Part shown: piece after piece, positions 25,083 to 34,609 of the stretch
Numbering within the stretch: the first letter of the stretch is position 1
Layout of the letters: the number at the start of each line of letters is the position of its first letter
Translations under genes and position numbers: made by a program
Source: Bryobacterales bacterium KBS 96
Lineage (GTDB): Bacteria; Acidobacteriota; Terriglobia; Bryobacterales; Bryobacteraceae
DNA: 64,000 nucleotides
Assembly: GCA_000381625.1 (NCBI GenBank)
Contig: KB906767.1
Coordinates: 35,289 to 99,288 of the forward strand
Direction of reading: 5' to 3'
Notes under the pieces: generated by a model
What the model was told of the DNA's origin: nothing
The model's input: only the letters and a program-made list of their open reading frames with translations
The model's database searches: none

Positions 25083-27026
25083 CTACTGCGCGGGCAGTTC
25101 TTGAAGCGCCTGTTTAGCCGGCTGCAAAGTCGGATCGATGCGCACCGCTGTCTCAAGCTCCGAGCGCGCCTCATCTAGTTTCTTCATCCGCGCCAAGGCC
25201 ACTCCCAAGCTGGCGTGCAGCCCGGCATCGTTAGGTCGAAACGCCAGCGCTTCGCGATAGTGCGCTACCGCCGCCGCATCGTCTCCCGTTTTCGCCTGGT
25301 CGTCCGCCCATAAATACAGCACTTCGCCCAGGTGTTGACGCGCCTTCGCGTTGTCCGGCTTCTCTAACGTCACTTCTTTGTAATTTTCAGCGGCGGCTTT
25401 CCATTCCCCGTTAGTCGCTTCCGCGCTTGCCAGGTTATACCGCGCGTCGCTATATTTCGGATCGATTGCAAGCGCGCGTTGGAACTGCTGCTCCGCTTCC
25501 GGCAACTTTTCGGCGCTCATCAATGCAACTCCCAACTCGCTTGCGGCGAGTGGACTATCCGGGTTGGTCTTCCAGGCTTTCTGAAAATAGAGAATGGCGT
25601 CCGCCGTATCCTCGTTCGTCAGAGACAAATCACCCATCCTGAAGTTAGCTGTAAAGTCGTCTGGATACTTAACAAGCCGGTCCCGCGCTATCGCCTCTTC
25701 GAGTTCCGCCCGATGGTCCCCTGGCGCCACCGGCAGCACTTGCAGCCAGAGGTGGCCCATTTCGTCGGTGGCCTTGTTGCCGGCCCTGACGCGTTTCGGC
25801 GGACTGTTCGGGTTCCGTACGTTGCCGCTCGAATTGTCGTAGTGGTATCGCATCGAGATTATCGTCCCCTTCGGCAGGAAAATGGGTTGCTTGTAGCGAT
25901 AGACGCCCTGCCATCCCAAGTCCCAGTCGGGAATACGGACGAGCCACTTGCGCGTATGGTCGGGCAGCGTGGCATAGCCTTCCATCAGCTTGCACAGGTA
26001 ATGCGCATGCGGGTACACAGCAAGGACGTTGAGATCCATTGGACAGCGGAAATCGTCGCTGACCAGATAATCTTTGTCGCCGGCGGGGATGTCGATTGCC
26101 CCATCGTGCTCCAGTTGCACCAGCATTGGGAATTTCGATTGGGGCTTATCCGTGAAATACAGCCCGATGGTTGGATTCACCATCTCCGCTTTTCCCGAAG
26201 GACGGAGATGTACGTTCAGCACCAGGTTCATCCCTGGGACCGCGCGCCAAGACATGCCATCAGGCTCCACTACCGGCATGCTGCCCGGCTTCCAGGAAAG
26301 AAAATGGCTGTCCGGATCGAATGTATTTTCTTCCAGCGTCAGGTCCATGCCGGAGAATCCGGAGCCCCTGGTTTTCTCGTATCGCAGCGCGGCGCCGGAA
26401 CGGTCGATGATTACATTCGCGTGATGGAACACCCGTGAGCTTCCAGGCCGTATCTCCATTGCCTTCACCCAGCGCGTGGTTTTGATCGGCACGGGAATGA
26501 CGAAATTCCAGAAAACCTCCGGCCCGCTGGCATAAAGCATGTACGGTTTATTGACATGCAGTATCAAATCGGGCGGTCCTAACTGCCATGTTGAGCTGAA
26601 TTTCGGCGGAGCCGGAGCATGAGCAGCCGATCCGGCAGGTGATCCCTGCTTCACCCAATCCTGGATCAGCGCAATCTGTTTATCGCTCAACCGGCGCTCT
26701 TCCTGAAAGTCGCCATATCCCGCCTCCGGTAGAAAGGGCGGCATGTAGCGACGCTTGGTCACCGCCGCAATTTGGGCCGCGTGCCGCTTCACATCCTCGT
26801 ACGTGAGCAGCGAAAAGGGAGCCGATTCACCGGGTCTGTGGCAAACGGAACAATTACCATAGACGATCGGCGCGATCTGGCCGTAGAAGGTGACGGCTGG
26901 TGGCTTGGAAGTGACGCTTGCCCCATAAGCCGACAAGACTGCGAGCAGCGGCACGCCGGCACGAATGGCCGCCCTCCCCCAATGAGTAGTCCAATCGAGA
27001 TAGCACTGTGAGAAACCGTACCCCAT
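25083..27026 (-). CDS. Cytochrome c / PHM-like copper monooxygenase / TPR fusion protein
   Basis: A 647-residue exported protein. Residues about 45-130 are a cytochrome c-like domain with CSVCH at 59-63 and a possible axial Met in RYMPPFLP. Residues 145-400 resemble the peptidylglycine monooxygenase fold. All six copper-ligand positions appear: HH at 201-202, His 273 in LNVHLRPSG, the HAH motif at 340-342 and Met 392 in ISMRYHYDNS. About 440-647 are TPR repeats. It would be a periplasmic copper hydroxylase or redox protein; the substrate is unknown. This architecture recurs in Acidobacteria and Planctomycetes. The start has no strong ribosome site. Confidence 0.82.
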   Translation of the reverse strand: MGYGFSQCYLDWTTHWGRAAIRAGVPLLAVLSAYGASVTSKPPAVTFYGQIAPIVYGNCSVCHRPGESAPFSLLTYEDVKRHAAQIAAVTKRRYMPPFLPEAGYGDFQEERRLSDKQIALIQDWVKQGSPAGSAAHAPAPPKFSSTWQLGPPDLILHVNKPYMLYASGPEVFWNFVIPVPIKTTRWVKAMEIRPGSSRVFHHANVIIDRSGAALRYEKTRGSGFSGMDLTLEENTFDPDSHFLSWKPGSMPVVEPDGMSWRAVPGMNLVLNVHLRPSGKAEMVNPTIGLYFTDKPQSKFPMLVQLEHDGAIDIPAGDKDYLVSDDFRCPMDLNVLAVYPHAHYLCKLMEGYATLPDHTRKWLVRIPDWDLGWQGVYRYKQPIFLPKGTIISMRYHYDNSSGNVRNPNSPPKRVRAGNKATDEMGHLWLQVLPVAPGDHRAELEEAIARDRLVKYPDDFTANFRMGDLSLTNEDTADAILYFQKAWKTNPDSPLAASELGVALMSAEKLPEAEQQFQRALAIDPKYSDARYNLASAEATNGEWKAAAENYKEVTLEKPDNAKARQHLGEVLYLWADDQAKTGDDAAAVAHYREALAFRPNDAGLHASLGVALARMKKLDEARSELETAVRIDPTLQPAKQALQELPAQ

Positions 27027-27130
27027 GAAGGTTACCAGGAAGTATTCATCCTAACGCGCCCGCCGTTCTCGCGAACTTCTTTTCCAGGTTGAACCAACTG
27101 AGTCTTCGACCCAACATTATCTTCGTTTAT

Positions 27131-27170
27131 TTTGTAATCTTTCGTTTTGCTTTGTAATCTTTTGTTTTGC
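27131..27170. repeat. Tandem 2 x 20-bp direct repeat upstream of the TonB-dependent receptor
   Basis: Bases 27131-27150 and 27151-27170 are the same 20-mer (TTTGTAATCTTTCGTTTTGC) with one C/T difference. The spacing is about two helical turns and each copy contains TGTAAT. It ends 78 bp before the receptor start, in a T-rich segment, so a regulator site or duplicated promoter element is possible. Confidence 0.75.
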
Positions 27171-27248
27171 CGTGTTTGCTTTCGCCCCCCCGGCGTAATA
27201 GAATTCATCTACAACAGTTTTTTAGTTTCGTTCGCCAAAGGGGCCTAC

Positions 27249-30200
27249 ATGATTAGACGTAGTAAGTTGGCTTTCGTCGGGAAGCTAACGTTTTTGCTGT
27301 TATTATTTGCCGTTGCTGACATTCAGTCCATCGCCCAGGCCATTTACGGATCTCTGGTCGGCACCGTAACCGACCAAAGCGGCGGGGTCGTGCCGAATGC
27401 TGCCGTCACCGCAACGGAAACAACCACCGGTGTCGTCCGCCAGGACAAAACAGACAGCAGCGGCCGGTACACCATCGTTAATGTCCTGCCCGGAACCTAC
27501 AAAATAGATGTGAGCGCGCCGGGCTTCAAGAATTTCGGCCAAACGGGCTTAACAGTCACCCCGAACGTGGTAAGTCGAGTCGATGTTCACCTTCAGATCG
27601 GCCAAGCTACCGAGCAGGTAACCGTAGCGGCCGACGCCACGCAATTACAGACCGACAAGGCCGATACGCACGCGGAGATCACTTCCCGGTCGGTCGCCAC
27701 GATGCCGTTGGGCGGCACCAGAAACTATCAAAGCCTGATCGATCTGGCGCCTGGAGCGACTCCCGCCGCCTTCGTCAATTCGGCGACCGATAACCCATCC
27801 CAGCCACTTTCCACCAATATCAACGGGGGTAATGCGCAGACCAACGTGACGCGCATCGATGGCGCCGAAAGCGTCAATACCTGGCTGCCGCAATATTCGG
27901 GCTATGTCGTCCCGGCGGAAACCGTCGATGTGGTGAACGTGACAACCAGCGCCGCCGATGCCGACCAGGGCTTGGCCGGCGCTTCTTCCATTACGGTCGT
28001 GACGAAATCCGGGACCAATGAAATCCACGGAAGCGCGTACGAGTTCCACAACGATCAGCATCTGAACGCCCGGAACTTCTTCCTGCAAGGCGAAAAACCC
28101 GTCGGCGTTTACAACAATTACGGCGCGACAATTGGCGGTCCAATCGTCAAGAACAAGCTGTTCTACTTCGGAAGCTTCAACGGCTTAAATCAAAAGAGCA
28201 GCGCGAATGGACTCTACACCGTGCCTACGGCCGACCAGCGGGCAGGTAACTTCAGCGCATATAATACGCCCATCTACGATCCAACGACCGGTAATCCCGA
28301 TGGGACGGGACGAACGGTTTTTGCAGGCGGTGTGATTCCGTCCTACCTCATCAGCCCCGCTGCCCAGAAACTGCAAGCCTATTACCCGGCCCCGAACCTC
28401 CCTGGCATTTCGAACAATTACTCCGCCTCCGGTGGTCCCGTCACTGACTATTACCAAACCGACATCAAGGTGAACTGGAACCGGACCGACAAGCACTCGA
28501 TTTACTTCAAGTACGACAACATGACTTCGCCTAAATCCGGTGGTACGGCAATCTTTGGCGTCGCGGGAGGCCCCGCGCCCGGCGCCGACCCCGGCCTTGG
28601 CGTCGAGAGTATCAATGTTGCCTCCATTGGCCACACCTACACGATCACGCCGAATTTGCTTCTGGACGGCACCATCGGTTATCAGCGCGCGAACGATGTG
28701 GTGACAGGCAACGATTACGGCCAAACCTTCGGCTCGGCTCTCGGGATTCCCGGGCTGAACGGACCGGATATCCGCGACAGCGGTTTCCCCGATATCACGA
28801 TCGGTGGCTATACCGGATTCGGAGTTCCTAACTGGATGCCGCTATTCCGCACCGACGAGACCTATTCGAACAGCGATAACCTCACCTGGACCAAGGGAGC
28901 GCACGAGTTGCGCTTCGGCTTCGATATGGTCCGCCATCATCTCAACCACTGGCAGCCCGAGATCAGCCCCGGCGGCCCTCGTGGCCTGCTCGATTTCAAC
29001 GGCCAAGCCACTGCTCTGAATGCTCCCGACGCTGCGGCCACGAACCAGTTCAACTCCTATGCGCAATTTCTGCTCGGCTATTCGAATGAAGTGCAAAAGG
29101 GCGTGCAGTACATCCTGCTGACTGCGCGGGAATGGCAGTTTGGCTGGTATGCCCAGGACCGGTGGCAGATTTCCCCGAAACTAACTGTCAATCTCGGCGT
29201 TCGCTATGAACTTTATCCGCTGATGAGCCGCGCAGGGTACGGTATGGAGCGCTACGACCCCACCACCAATGACGTTTACATGGGAGGGCGCGGCGACGTA
29301 CCCGAAGATGTTGGCATCACTGTCAGCCACAAGCTTTTCGCTCCCCGCGCGGGCATTGCCTACCGGCTTGACGACAAAACCGTCATCCGCACGGGCTATG
29401 GCCTAAACTTCGATCCGCTTGCTTTCGCGCGGCCTCTGCGCGGCTGGTATCCGCTAACGATTAACGGCGACACCAATTCGCCGAACAGCTATAGCTATGC
29501 CAGGACTCTTTCGCAGGGAATTCCTCCCGTCGCGCTGCCGGATCTCTCAACCGGAATCGTCCCGCTTGACCCGACAGCCAGTGAGCGCAGTCCCTGGGCT
29601 GGAGAAATCCATCGCGGCTATGTGCAATCGTGGAACTTCACCGTAGAACGCAAACTGCCGCTCGACCTGGTCACATCGGTCGCTTATGTAGGCCAGCATT
29701 CTACTCACTTGTTTGCGGACCAGAACATCAATGCCGGATACCCCGGATCGGGAACCGCGGGCCTTCCCTATGCCGCGATCTACGGGCGCACGATTGCCAC
29801 CAATATGTGGGATGGTTACTTGAGTTCCAGCTATAACTCGCTGCAAGTTTCCGTAAACCGCTCCTTCTCAAATGGTCTTCTGATCAAAGGAGCGTATACC
29901 TACTCCCACGCAATCGACTATGCCGACGCAGATGGCTGGACCGGTGTCGACTGGAGCTATGCACCCGATTTTCAGCGCAATCGGGCGACGGCCGGATTCG
30001 ACCGGACCCATGTATTCCAGCTCGGCTGGGTATACGACCTGCCATTGGGCAAAGACAAAGCCTATCTGACGACAGGCATCGCTGCCCAAGTACTGGGAGG
30101 ATGGGAAGTCAGCGGCAGAATGGCCTGTTATACCGGTACGCCCTTCACCGTCACGGCCAGTGATACTTCGCTGAACGATGCGGGCACCAACACGCAAACG

Positions 30201-30542
30201 GCCAATCAGGTCATGACTAGCGTGCCATTCACAGGCGCGGTCGGTCCCGGCCAGACTTACTACAACCCCGCGGCCTTCGCGCCTGTTACTACGCAAAGCT
30301 TCGGTAATTCCGGTCGGAACATTCTCCGGAATCCCGGCGTGTGGAATACCGACCTCTCGATCGTTCGCAACTTCCCCATCAAGGAGCGATTGCAGCTTCA
30401 GTTCCGGACGGAGTTCTATAACTTGCCGAACACGTCGCATTTCGGCAGCGTCGATAACAGCGTGAACGACGCCTCGTTCATGCAGGTGACCAGCTCATCC
30501 GGAGAACGGAACATTCGTTTCGCTTTCCGCTTGCAATGGTAA
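27249..30542 (+). CDS. TonB-dependent receptor, Oar-like, with carboxypeptidase-regulatory N-terminus
   Basis: A 1097-residue outer-membrane protein. A signal peptide (KLTFLLLLFAVADIQSIAQA) is followed by a carboxypeptidase-regulatory-like domain (GTVTDQSGGVVPNAAVTAT, then SGRYTIVNVLPGTYKIDVSA), a plug region (with VVTKSGTNEIHGSAYEF) and a long barrel ending in the aromatic tail FRLQW. The start is ATG 27249 with AAAGGGG upstream; the longer frame to 27147 lacks a signal peptide at its end. Family members are abundant in Solibacter-like genomes and likely take up oligosaccharides or peptides. It is followed by a strong terminator. Confidence 0.92.
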   Translation: MIRRSKLAFVGKLTFLLLLFAVADIQSIAQAIYGSLVGTVTDQSGGVVPNAAVTATETTTGVVRQDKTDSSGRYTIVNVLPGTYKIDVSAPGFKNFGQTGLTVTPNVVSRVDVHLQIGQATEQVTVAADATQLQTDKADTHAEITSRSVATMPLGGTRNYQSLIDLAPGATPAAFVNSATDNPSQPLSTNINGGNAQTNVTRIDGAESVNTWLPQYSGYVVPAETVDVVNVTTSAADADQGLAGASSITVVTKSGTNEIHGSAYEFHNDQHLNARNFFLQGEKPVGVYNNYGATIGGPIVKNKLFYFGSFNGLNQKSSANGLYTVPTADQRAGNFSAYNTPIYDPTTGNPDGTGRTVFAGGVIPSYLISPAAQKLQAYYPAPNLPGISNNYSASGGPVTDYYQTDIKVNWNRTDKHSIYFKYDNMTSPKSGGTAIFGVAGGPAPGADPGLGVESINVASIGHTYTITPNLLLDGTIGYQRANDVVTGNDYGQTFGSALGIPGLNGPDIRDSGFPDITIGGYTGFGVPNWMPLFRTDETYSNSDNLTWTKGAHELRFGFDMVRHHLNHWQPEISPGGPRGLLDFNGQATALNAPDAAATNQFNSYAQFLLGYSNEVQKGVQYILLTAREWQFGWYAQDRWQISPKLTVNLGVRYELYPLMSRAGYGMERYDPTTNDVYMGGRGDVPEDVGITVSHKLFAPRAGIAYRLDDKTVIRTGYGLNFDPLAFARPLRGWYPLTINGDTNSPNSYSYARTLSQGIPPVALPDLSTGIVPLDPTASERSPWAGEIHRGYVQSWNFTVERKLPLDLVTSVAYVGQHSTHLFADQNINAGYPGSGTAGLPYAAIYGRTIATNMWDGYLSSSYNSLQVSVNRSFSNGLLIKGAYTYSHAIDYADADGWTGVDWSYAPDFQRNRATAGFDRTHVFQLGWVYDLPLGKDKAYLTTGIAAQVLGGWEVSGRMACYTGTPFTVTASDTSLNDAGTNTQTANQVMTSVPFTGAVGPGQTYYNPAAFAPVTTQSFGNSGRNILRNPGVWNTDLSIVRNFPIKERLQLQFRTEFYNLPNTSHFGSVDNSVNDASFMQVTSSSGERNIRFAFRLQW

Positions 30543-30575
30543 GCTCGCTGTAGTAGTAACCGTTGGTTATAACAA

Positions 30576-30606
30576 GAGGCGGCCCGCATACCGGCCGCCT
30601 CTTTGC
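30576..30606 (+). terminator. Intrinsic terminator after the TonB-dependent receptor
   Basis: A 9-bp GC-rich stem, GAGGCGGCC (30576-30584) with GGCCGCCTC (30593-30601), an 8-base loop and a T-rich tail (TTTGCTTTTG). It starts 33 bp after the receptor stop codon. Confidence 0.85.
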
Positions 30607-30612
30607 TTTTGT

Positions 30613-30642
30613 GCTGGCCCGCGATTCGAGCCGCGGGCCAGC
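30613..30642. repeat. Second hairpin between terminator and TPR gene
   Basis: The arms GCTGGCCCGCG (30613-30623) and CGCGGGCCAGC (30632-30642) form a perfect 11-bp stem with an 8-base loop. No T-run follows on either strand. It lies 16 bp before the ATG of the TPR gene and could insulate or affect its translation. Confidence 0.65.
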
Positions 30643-30658
30643 TAAAATTCAGTAGGTA

Positions 30659-32170
30659 ATGTTTTTCAACCCGACAGCCGGACCGCTCTTCTCTACCGCC
30701 GCCTTCCTTTTGCTTCTTGCCGTCGCCGCCCCCGCCCAGGAAAATCAACTGGCGCTCGAAAGCCAGCAGGCCAAGCAACTGATGTCCCAGGGCCGGTTCG
30801 AAGACGCAATCCCGCTTTACCGTCATCTAGTGAACGCCGTGCCAGGCAATCCGGGCTTGATTTTAAATTTGGGCCTGGCGCAGGAAATGGCGGGGCATCC
30901 CGCGGATGCGATTCCTCAGTTTGAAGCGGTGTTGAAGGCGCAGCCGAATAGCGTTCCTGCGCTTACCTCGTTGGGCATGGCGCAACTTCAACTCAATCAG
31001 CCCAGCCGCGCCATCGCTCCGTTCCAAAAGCTAATCGCCGTGCAACCGGATAACCGGGATGCGCGTGGAATGCTGGCCGGGGCGCTTTCCGCAGTCGGCC
31101 GCTCGGCTGAAGCCGCCGTGCAATACAGGAAATTGTCGGCAATGGACCCTTCTGACGCAAAGGCTTGGTATGGTCTCGGTAAATCCTATGAATCCCTGGC
31201 AGCCCAAGCGTTCGACCGATTGGAAAAAACCGCCCCGGAGTCGCCCTACGTGTTGCAACTGATTGGCGATTCCCAGGTAAGCCGCCAGCAGTATCGAAGC
31301 GCGTTCTTTTTCTACAAACAGGCGATGGAAAAGATGCCCTCCTTGCGCGGAGTCCACTCCGGGCTGGCGGAGGTGTACGAAAAAACCGGCCATGCCGATT
31401 GGGCGGCCGCCGAGCGCCGGCGCGAACAATCATTGGCGTCCAACTGCCAGACACAAACTGCTGAATGCCTGTTCGCCAAGGGAAAACTTTTAGAGGCGGC
31501 GCAAGCAGCGGGCAAGAGTCCGGCATCTCTTTTGTGGGCGGCAAAAGCCTATAACGATTTGGCTCTTCAGGCGTTTGACCGGCTGGGCGCGCTTCCCGAA
31601 TCGGTCGAGATCCACGCGCTGAAAGCGGAAATCTTCCGAGGGCACCATCAATATCTCGAAGAGGCAAACGAGTGGCGCGCGGCCTTGAAGATTGCGCCCG
31701 GCGACTCGCGGCTAACGCATGAGCTGATGGTTTCACTATTCTCAGGGCACGACTATCAGACCGTAATCCCGATGCTTCAAGCTGCTCTCAAGGAAGAACC
31801 CGATTCAGCGGAAGACCAGTTCATGTTGGGGACCAGCCTGTTGCGGCTGCAGCAGCCGGAGAAATCTTTGCCCTATTTGGAATCCGCGCTTCGCAAACAA
31901 CCGAACATGCCGGCGGCGGATGCTTCCCTTGGCATGGCCCTTGCGCTGATAAACCGGCCGGCCGATGCAATTCCTCACTTGGAAAGGGCATTAACGCTCG
32001 ACGAGGACGGCAGCTTGCACTACCAACTGGCGCGCGCCTTTCAAGCCCAGGGCAATACGCAACGAGCGCGCGAACTAATGGTGAAATACCAGCAGATACA
32101 AAAACAAAACCAGGAAAGCAAGGACGAGGTGGCGAAGGAAGCGCAGATCACCGCGCCCGTTCAGAACTGA
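30659..32170 (+). CDS. Exported TPR-repeat protein
   Basis: A 503-residue protein with a signal peptide (FSTAAFLLLLAVAAPAQ) and at least ten tetratricopeptide repeats from about residue 35 to 490, for example AIPLYRHLVNAVPGNPG and AIPQFEAVLKAQPNSVPAL. The C-terminus is a charged helix rich in Lys, Gln and Glu. TPR proteins of this class are scaffolds; the partner is unknown. Being located after an Oar-like receptor suggests a periplasmic role, but the terminator between them argues against co-transcription. Confidence 0.88.
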   Translation: MFFNPTAGPLFSTAAFLLLLAVAAPAQENQLALESQQAKQLMSQGRFEDAIPLYRHLVNAVPGNPGLILNLGLAQEMAGHPADAIPQFEAVLKAQPNSVPALTSLGMAQLQLNQPSRAIAPFQKLIAVQPDNRDARGMLAGALSAVGRSAEAAVQYRKLSAMDPSDAKAWYGLGKSYESLAAQAFDRLEKTAPESPYVLQLIGDSQVSRQQYRSAFFFYKQAMEKMPSLRGVHSGLAEVYEKTGHADWAAAERRREQSLASNCQTQTAECLFAKGKLLEAAQAAGKSPASLLWAAKAYNDLALQAFDRLGALPESVEIHALKAEIFRGHHQYLEEANEWRAALKIAPGDSRLTHELMVSLFSGHDYQTVIPMLQAALKEEPDSAEDQFMLGTSLLRLQQPEKSLPYLESALRKQPNMPAADASLGMALALINRPADAIPHLERALTLDEDGSLHYQLARAFQAQGNTQRARELMVKYQQIQKQNQESKDEVAKEAQITAPVQN

Positions 32171-32196
32171 GGAACGGGCACGGCCGCCCGCTTTGG

Positions 32197-33312
32197 CTAC
32201 GTGCTCGCGCCCGCTGCTCGCATTTTGCTGCGTTTCTTATCGAGCGCGGCCAGCACGCGATCATACGACGCCGCAAACGACGCCACTCCGTCCACCTGGA
32301 GCTTATCGGTAACTGCATTTAAATCGATTCCCAGGTTCGACAGAGCTCGAAGCTGATTATCGGCTTCGGGCAAGTTCTCCTGAACGGTATCGCCGCGCAC
32401 TTGTCCGTGATCGCGGAATGCCTTCATGGTCGCCGGCGGAAGCGTATTCACAGTGTCCCGTCCAATGAGTTCTTCGACATACAACACATCGCGGTAGCGC
32501 GGATTTTTCGTACTCGTACTCGCCCAAAGTGGTCTCTGTACGTGTGCTCCTTTTTGCCGCAGCATCGAGAAGTCGTCTCCATCGAAGATCTCTCTAAAGC
32601 GCTGATAGACTCTCTTTGAATTTGCAATGGCAATCTTTCCACGTAGCGCAAGCGCTTCGGGCGAGCCGAGCGCATCGAGCGCCTTATCGACCTGCGTGTC
32701 TACTCGGCTTACAAAAAACGATGCCACGGAGGCGATCTTTTCCGGCTTGCCGCAGCGCTTCAATCCGCGAATGTAAGCGCCGGCCACCGCTTCATAGTGC
32801 TTCATCGAGAACATCAGCGTGATATTCACGTTGATTCCCTCGGCGATCAATGCTTCCACTGCCTGAACGCCTTCTGGCGTCGCGACAACTTTGATCATCA
32901 GGTTGGGTCGGTTGACGGTTCGCCACAGCCGTCGCCCTTCTTCAATCGTTGCCTGGGTATCGCGCGTGAGTTGAGGAGGCGGCTCGATACTCACGAAACC
33001 GTCCAAGCCTCCGCTCTCGTCGTAGGCCGGGCGCAGGATGTCGGTGGCATCGCGGACATCTTCAATTGAAAGCGTGTCGTAAAGTTCACGCGCTTCGATG
33101 TTAGGATTTCGAGCAAACAGCCCACCTAATGCTTCGTCGTATTCTGTACTGTCGTCGATCGCTTTTTCGAAGATACTGGGATTGCTCGTGACGCCTCGCA
33201 AACCTTCATCTTCGATTAATCTTTTCAATTCGCCATTCCGGATCAGATCCCGCCGGATATAGTCCAACCAAATCGATTGGCCTCGTTTTCGCAATTCCAA
33301 CAACGAATTCAT
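32197..33312 (-). CDS. tal: Transaldolase
   Basis: Transaldolase moves a dihydroxyacetone unit between sugar phosphates in the pentose phosphate pathway. The 371 residues match the TalB/Tal long type. GVTSNPSIFEKAI lies at 40-52, the Schiff-base lysine is probably K141 in NLMIKVVAT, NVNITLMFSM lies near 161-170, and ASVASFFVSRVDTQVD follows. A GAGGGAGCG site precedes the ATG. It is alone on this strand, with the nuo operon starting divergently 275 bp away. Confidence 0.96.
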   Translation of the reverse strand: MNSLLELRKRGQSIWLDYIRRDLIRNGELKRLIEDEGLRGVTSNPSIFEKAIDDSTEYDEALGGLFARNPNIEARELYDTLSIEDVRDATDILRPAYDESGGLDGFVSIEPPPQLTRDTQATIEEGRRLWRTVNRPNLMIKVVATPEGVQAVEALIAEGINVNITLMFSMKHYEAVAGAYIRGLKRCGKPEKIASVASFFVSRVDTQVDKALDALGSPEALALRGKIAIANSKRVYQRFREIFDGDDFSMLRQKGAHVQRPLWASTSTKNPRYRDVLYVEELIGRDTVNTLPPATMKAFRDHGQVRGDTVQENLPEADNQLRALSNLGIDLNAVTDKLQVDGVASFAASYDRVLAALDKKRSKMRAAGAST

Positions 33313-33587
33313 ATTCGCTCCCTCTACTCGATTCTGTCAGAAATGGCGCCCAGTGGCGAAGGAAAGCTGCATCGCGGAACGCCTATCCCCAAGCACGGCG
33401 GCTGTAACACAATACACCGATAAACATCTACTGTCCGGTAGACGCCATCTGGCTCGAACCGGAAACGGCAGGGTTCGTGAAAGAGATTTTTGCGTGACAC
33501 CGGTATCGAAGGAAGAGAGAAACGACCAGCGGCGTCGCTTGCCGGTGGTCTAACGAGATCTGGTTGAGGAGTTGGGCCTTTAGCAAA

Positions 33588-33968
33588 ATGTGGCCTCTCG
33601 TTCTTTATTTCGTGCTTGTGTTGCTGCTCGTCACGGGAATGCTTCTAGTCTCCTATGTGCTGGGCCAGCGGCATACGAGTCCCGCAACCGGCTCGCCCTA
33701 TGAAGCCGGCATCGTTTCGGAGGGGTCGGCGCGTCTGCGTCTTTCGGCCCAGTTCTATCTGATCGCAATGTTTTTTGTGATCTTCGATGTCGAAGCAGTG
33801 ATTCTGTTCAGTTGGGCTGTTGCCGCCCGTGAGAGTGGATGGGCCGGCTTTTGGGAGGCGGTCATTTTTGCTGGCATTCTGATGGCGACTCTCCTATACC
33901 TGGCTAGGGTCGGAGCGCTCAACTGGTCAACGCCCAAGTCCACTCAAGCGGCGAAGGTACGACGCTAA
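33588..33968 (+). CDS. nuoA: NADH-quinone oxidoreductase subunit A
   Basis: NuoA is a three-helix membrane subunit of respiratory complex I. The 126 residues from ATG 33588 have helices at about 5-25, 60-85 and 92-112, and the signature [21 protein letters not shown] with [16 protein letters not shown]. An in-frame TTG at 33564 with no ribosome site is less likely. It is the first gene of the operon. Its TAA overlaps the nuoB ATG by one base. Confidence 0.95.
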   Translation: MWPLVLYFVLVLLLVTGMLLVSYVLGQRHTSPATGSPYEAGIVSEGSARLRLSAQFYLIAMFFVIFDVEAVILFSWAVAARESGWAGFWEAVIFAGILMATLLYLARVGALNWSTPKSTQAAKVRR

Positions 33969-34603
33969 TGCGATGGTCGCTCACCGGCTCACCGAGTGGC
34001 GCACGAGACGCAAAGTTGGCGCCGTTCGACGAAGAAGTGAAGCGCAGCGTTGTTCTTTCCAGGCTTCAGGATCTGGTTGCGTGGGGCCGCAAGAATTCGA
34101 TCTGGCCATTCAACTTTGGCCTTTCCTGCTGCTACGTCGAAATGGCGACAAGTCTCACGAGCAAATATGACGTGGCGCGGTTCGGCGCGGAAGTGATTCG
34201 CGGCACGCCGAGAGAAGCGGACCTGATTGTAATCGCAGGCACCGTCTTCATCAAAATGGCTCCTGTCATTCAGCGGCTATATGAACAGATGATGGAGCCG
34301 CGCTGGGTGATTTCGATGGGTTCGTGCGCGAATTCAGGTGGAATGTACGACATCTACAGTGTCGTTCAAGGCGTGGACAAGTTTCTGCCGGTCGATGTTT
34401 ATGTTCCGGGATGTCCGCCTCGTCCGGATGCGTTCCTTGAAGGATTGACGCTTCTGCAGAAGGCAGTCGGAACGGAACGGCGCCCGTTGAGCTGGGTCGT
34501 TGGATCGCAAGGTGTGACGCGGTTGCCTGGGCCTTCATTGCGCGATAGCAAACGATCCATCCGGCAGCAGGAAACGGACTTGCGGACACCCGATGGCGTG
34601 TGA
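33968..34603 (+). CDS. nuoB: NADH-quinone oxidoreductase subunit B
   Basis: NuoB carries the N2 [4Fe-4S] cluster at the quinone end. The 211 residues show the ligands C54 and C55 ([10 protein letters not shown]), C120 (MGSCANSGG) and C149 (VPGCPPRPD). The start overlaps nuoA by one base (TAATG). The C-terminal 40 residues extend beyond the compact family core and are basic and non-conserved in appearance. Confidence 0.97.
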   Translation: MRWSLTGSPSGARDAKLAPFDEEVKRSVVLSRLQDLVAWGRKNSIWPFNFGLSCCYVEMATSLTSKYDVARFGAEVIRGTPREADLIVIAGTVFIKMAPVIQRLYEQMMEPRWVISMGSCANSGGMYDIYSVVQGVDKFLPVDVYVPGCPPRPDAFLEGLTLLQKAVGTERRPLSWVVGSQGVTRLPGPSLRDSKRSIRQQETDLRTPDGV

Positions 34604-34609
34604 TTGGGA

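Noticed and set aside
25479..26438. A 319-codon plus-strand frame inside the PHM-like/TPR gene
   Set aside because: It is antisense to a gene with CxxCH, HH, HxH and TPR motifs. The product has no recognisable feature.
33440..33480. A tRNA-like stretch (GGCTCGAACCGG and GGTTCGTGA) before nuoA
   Set aside because: No acceptor stem, anticodon arm or CCA end can be folded around it.
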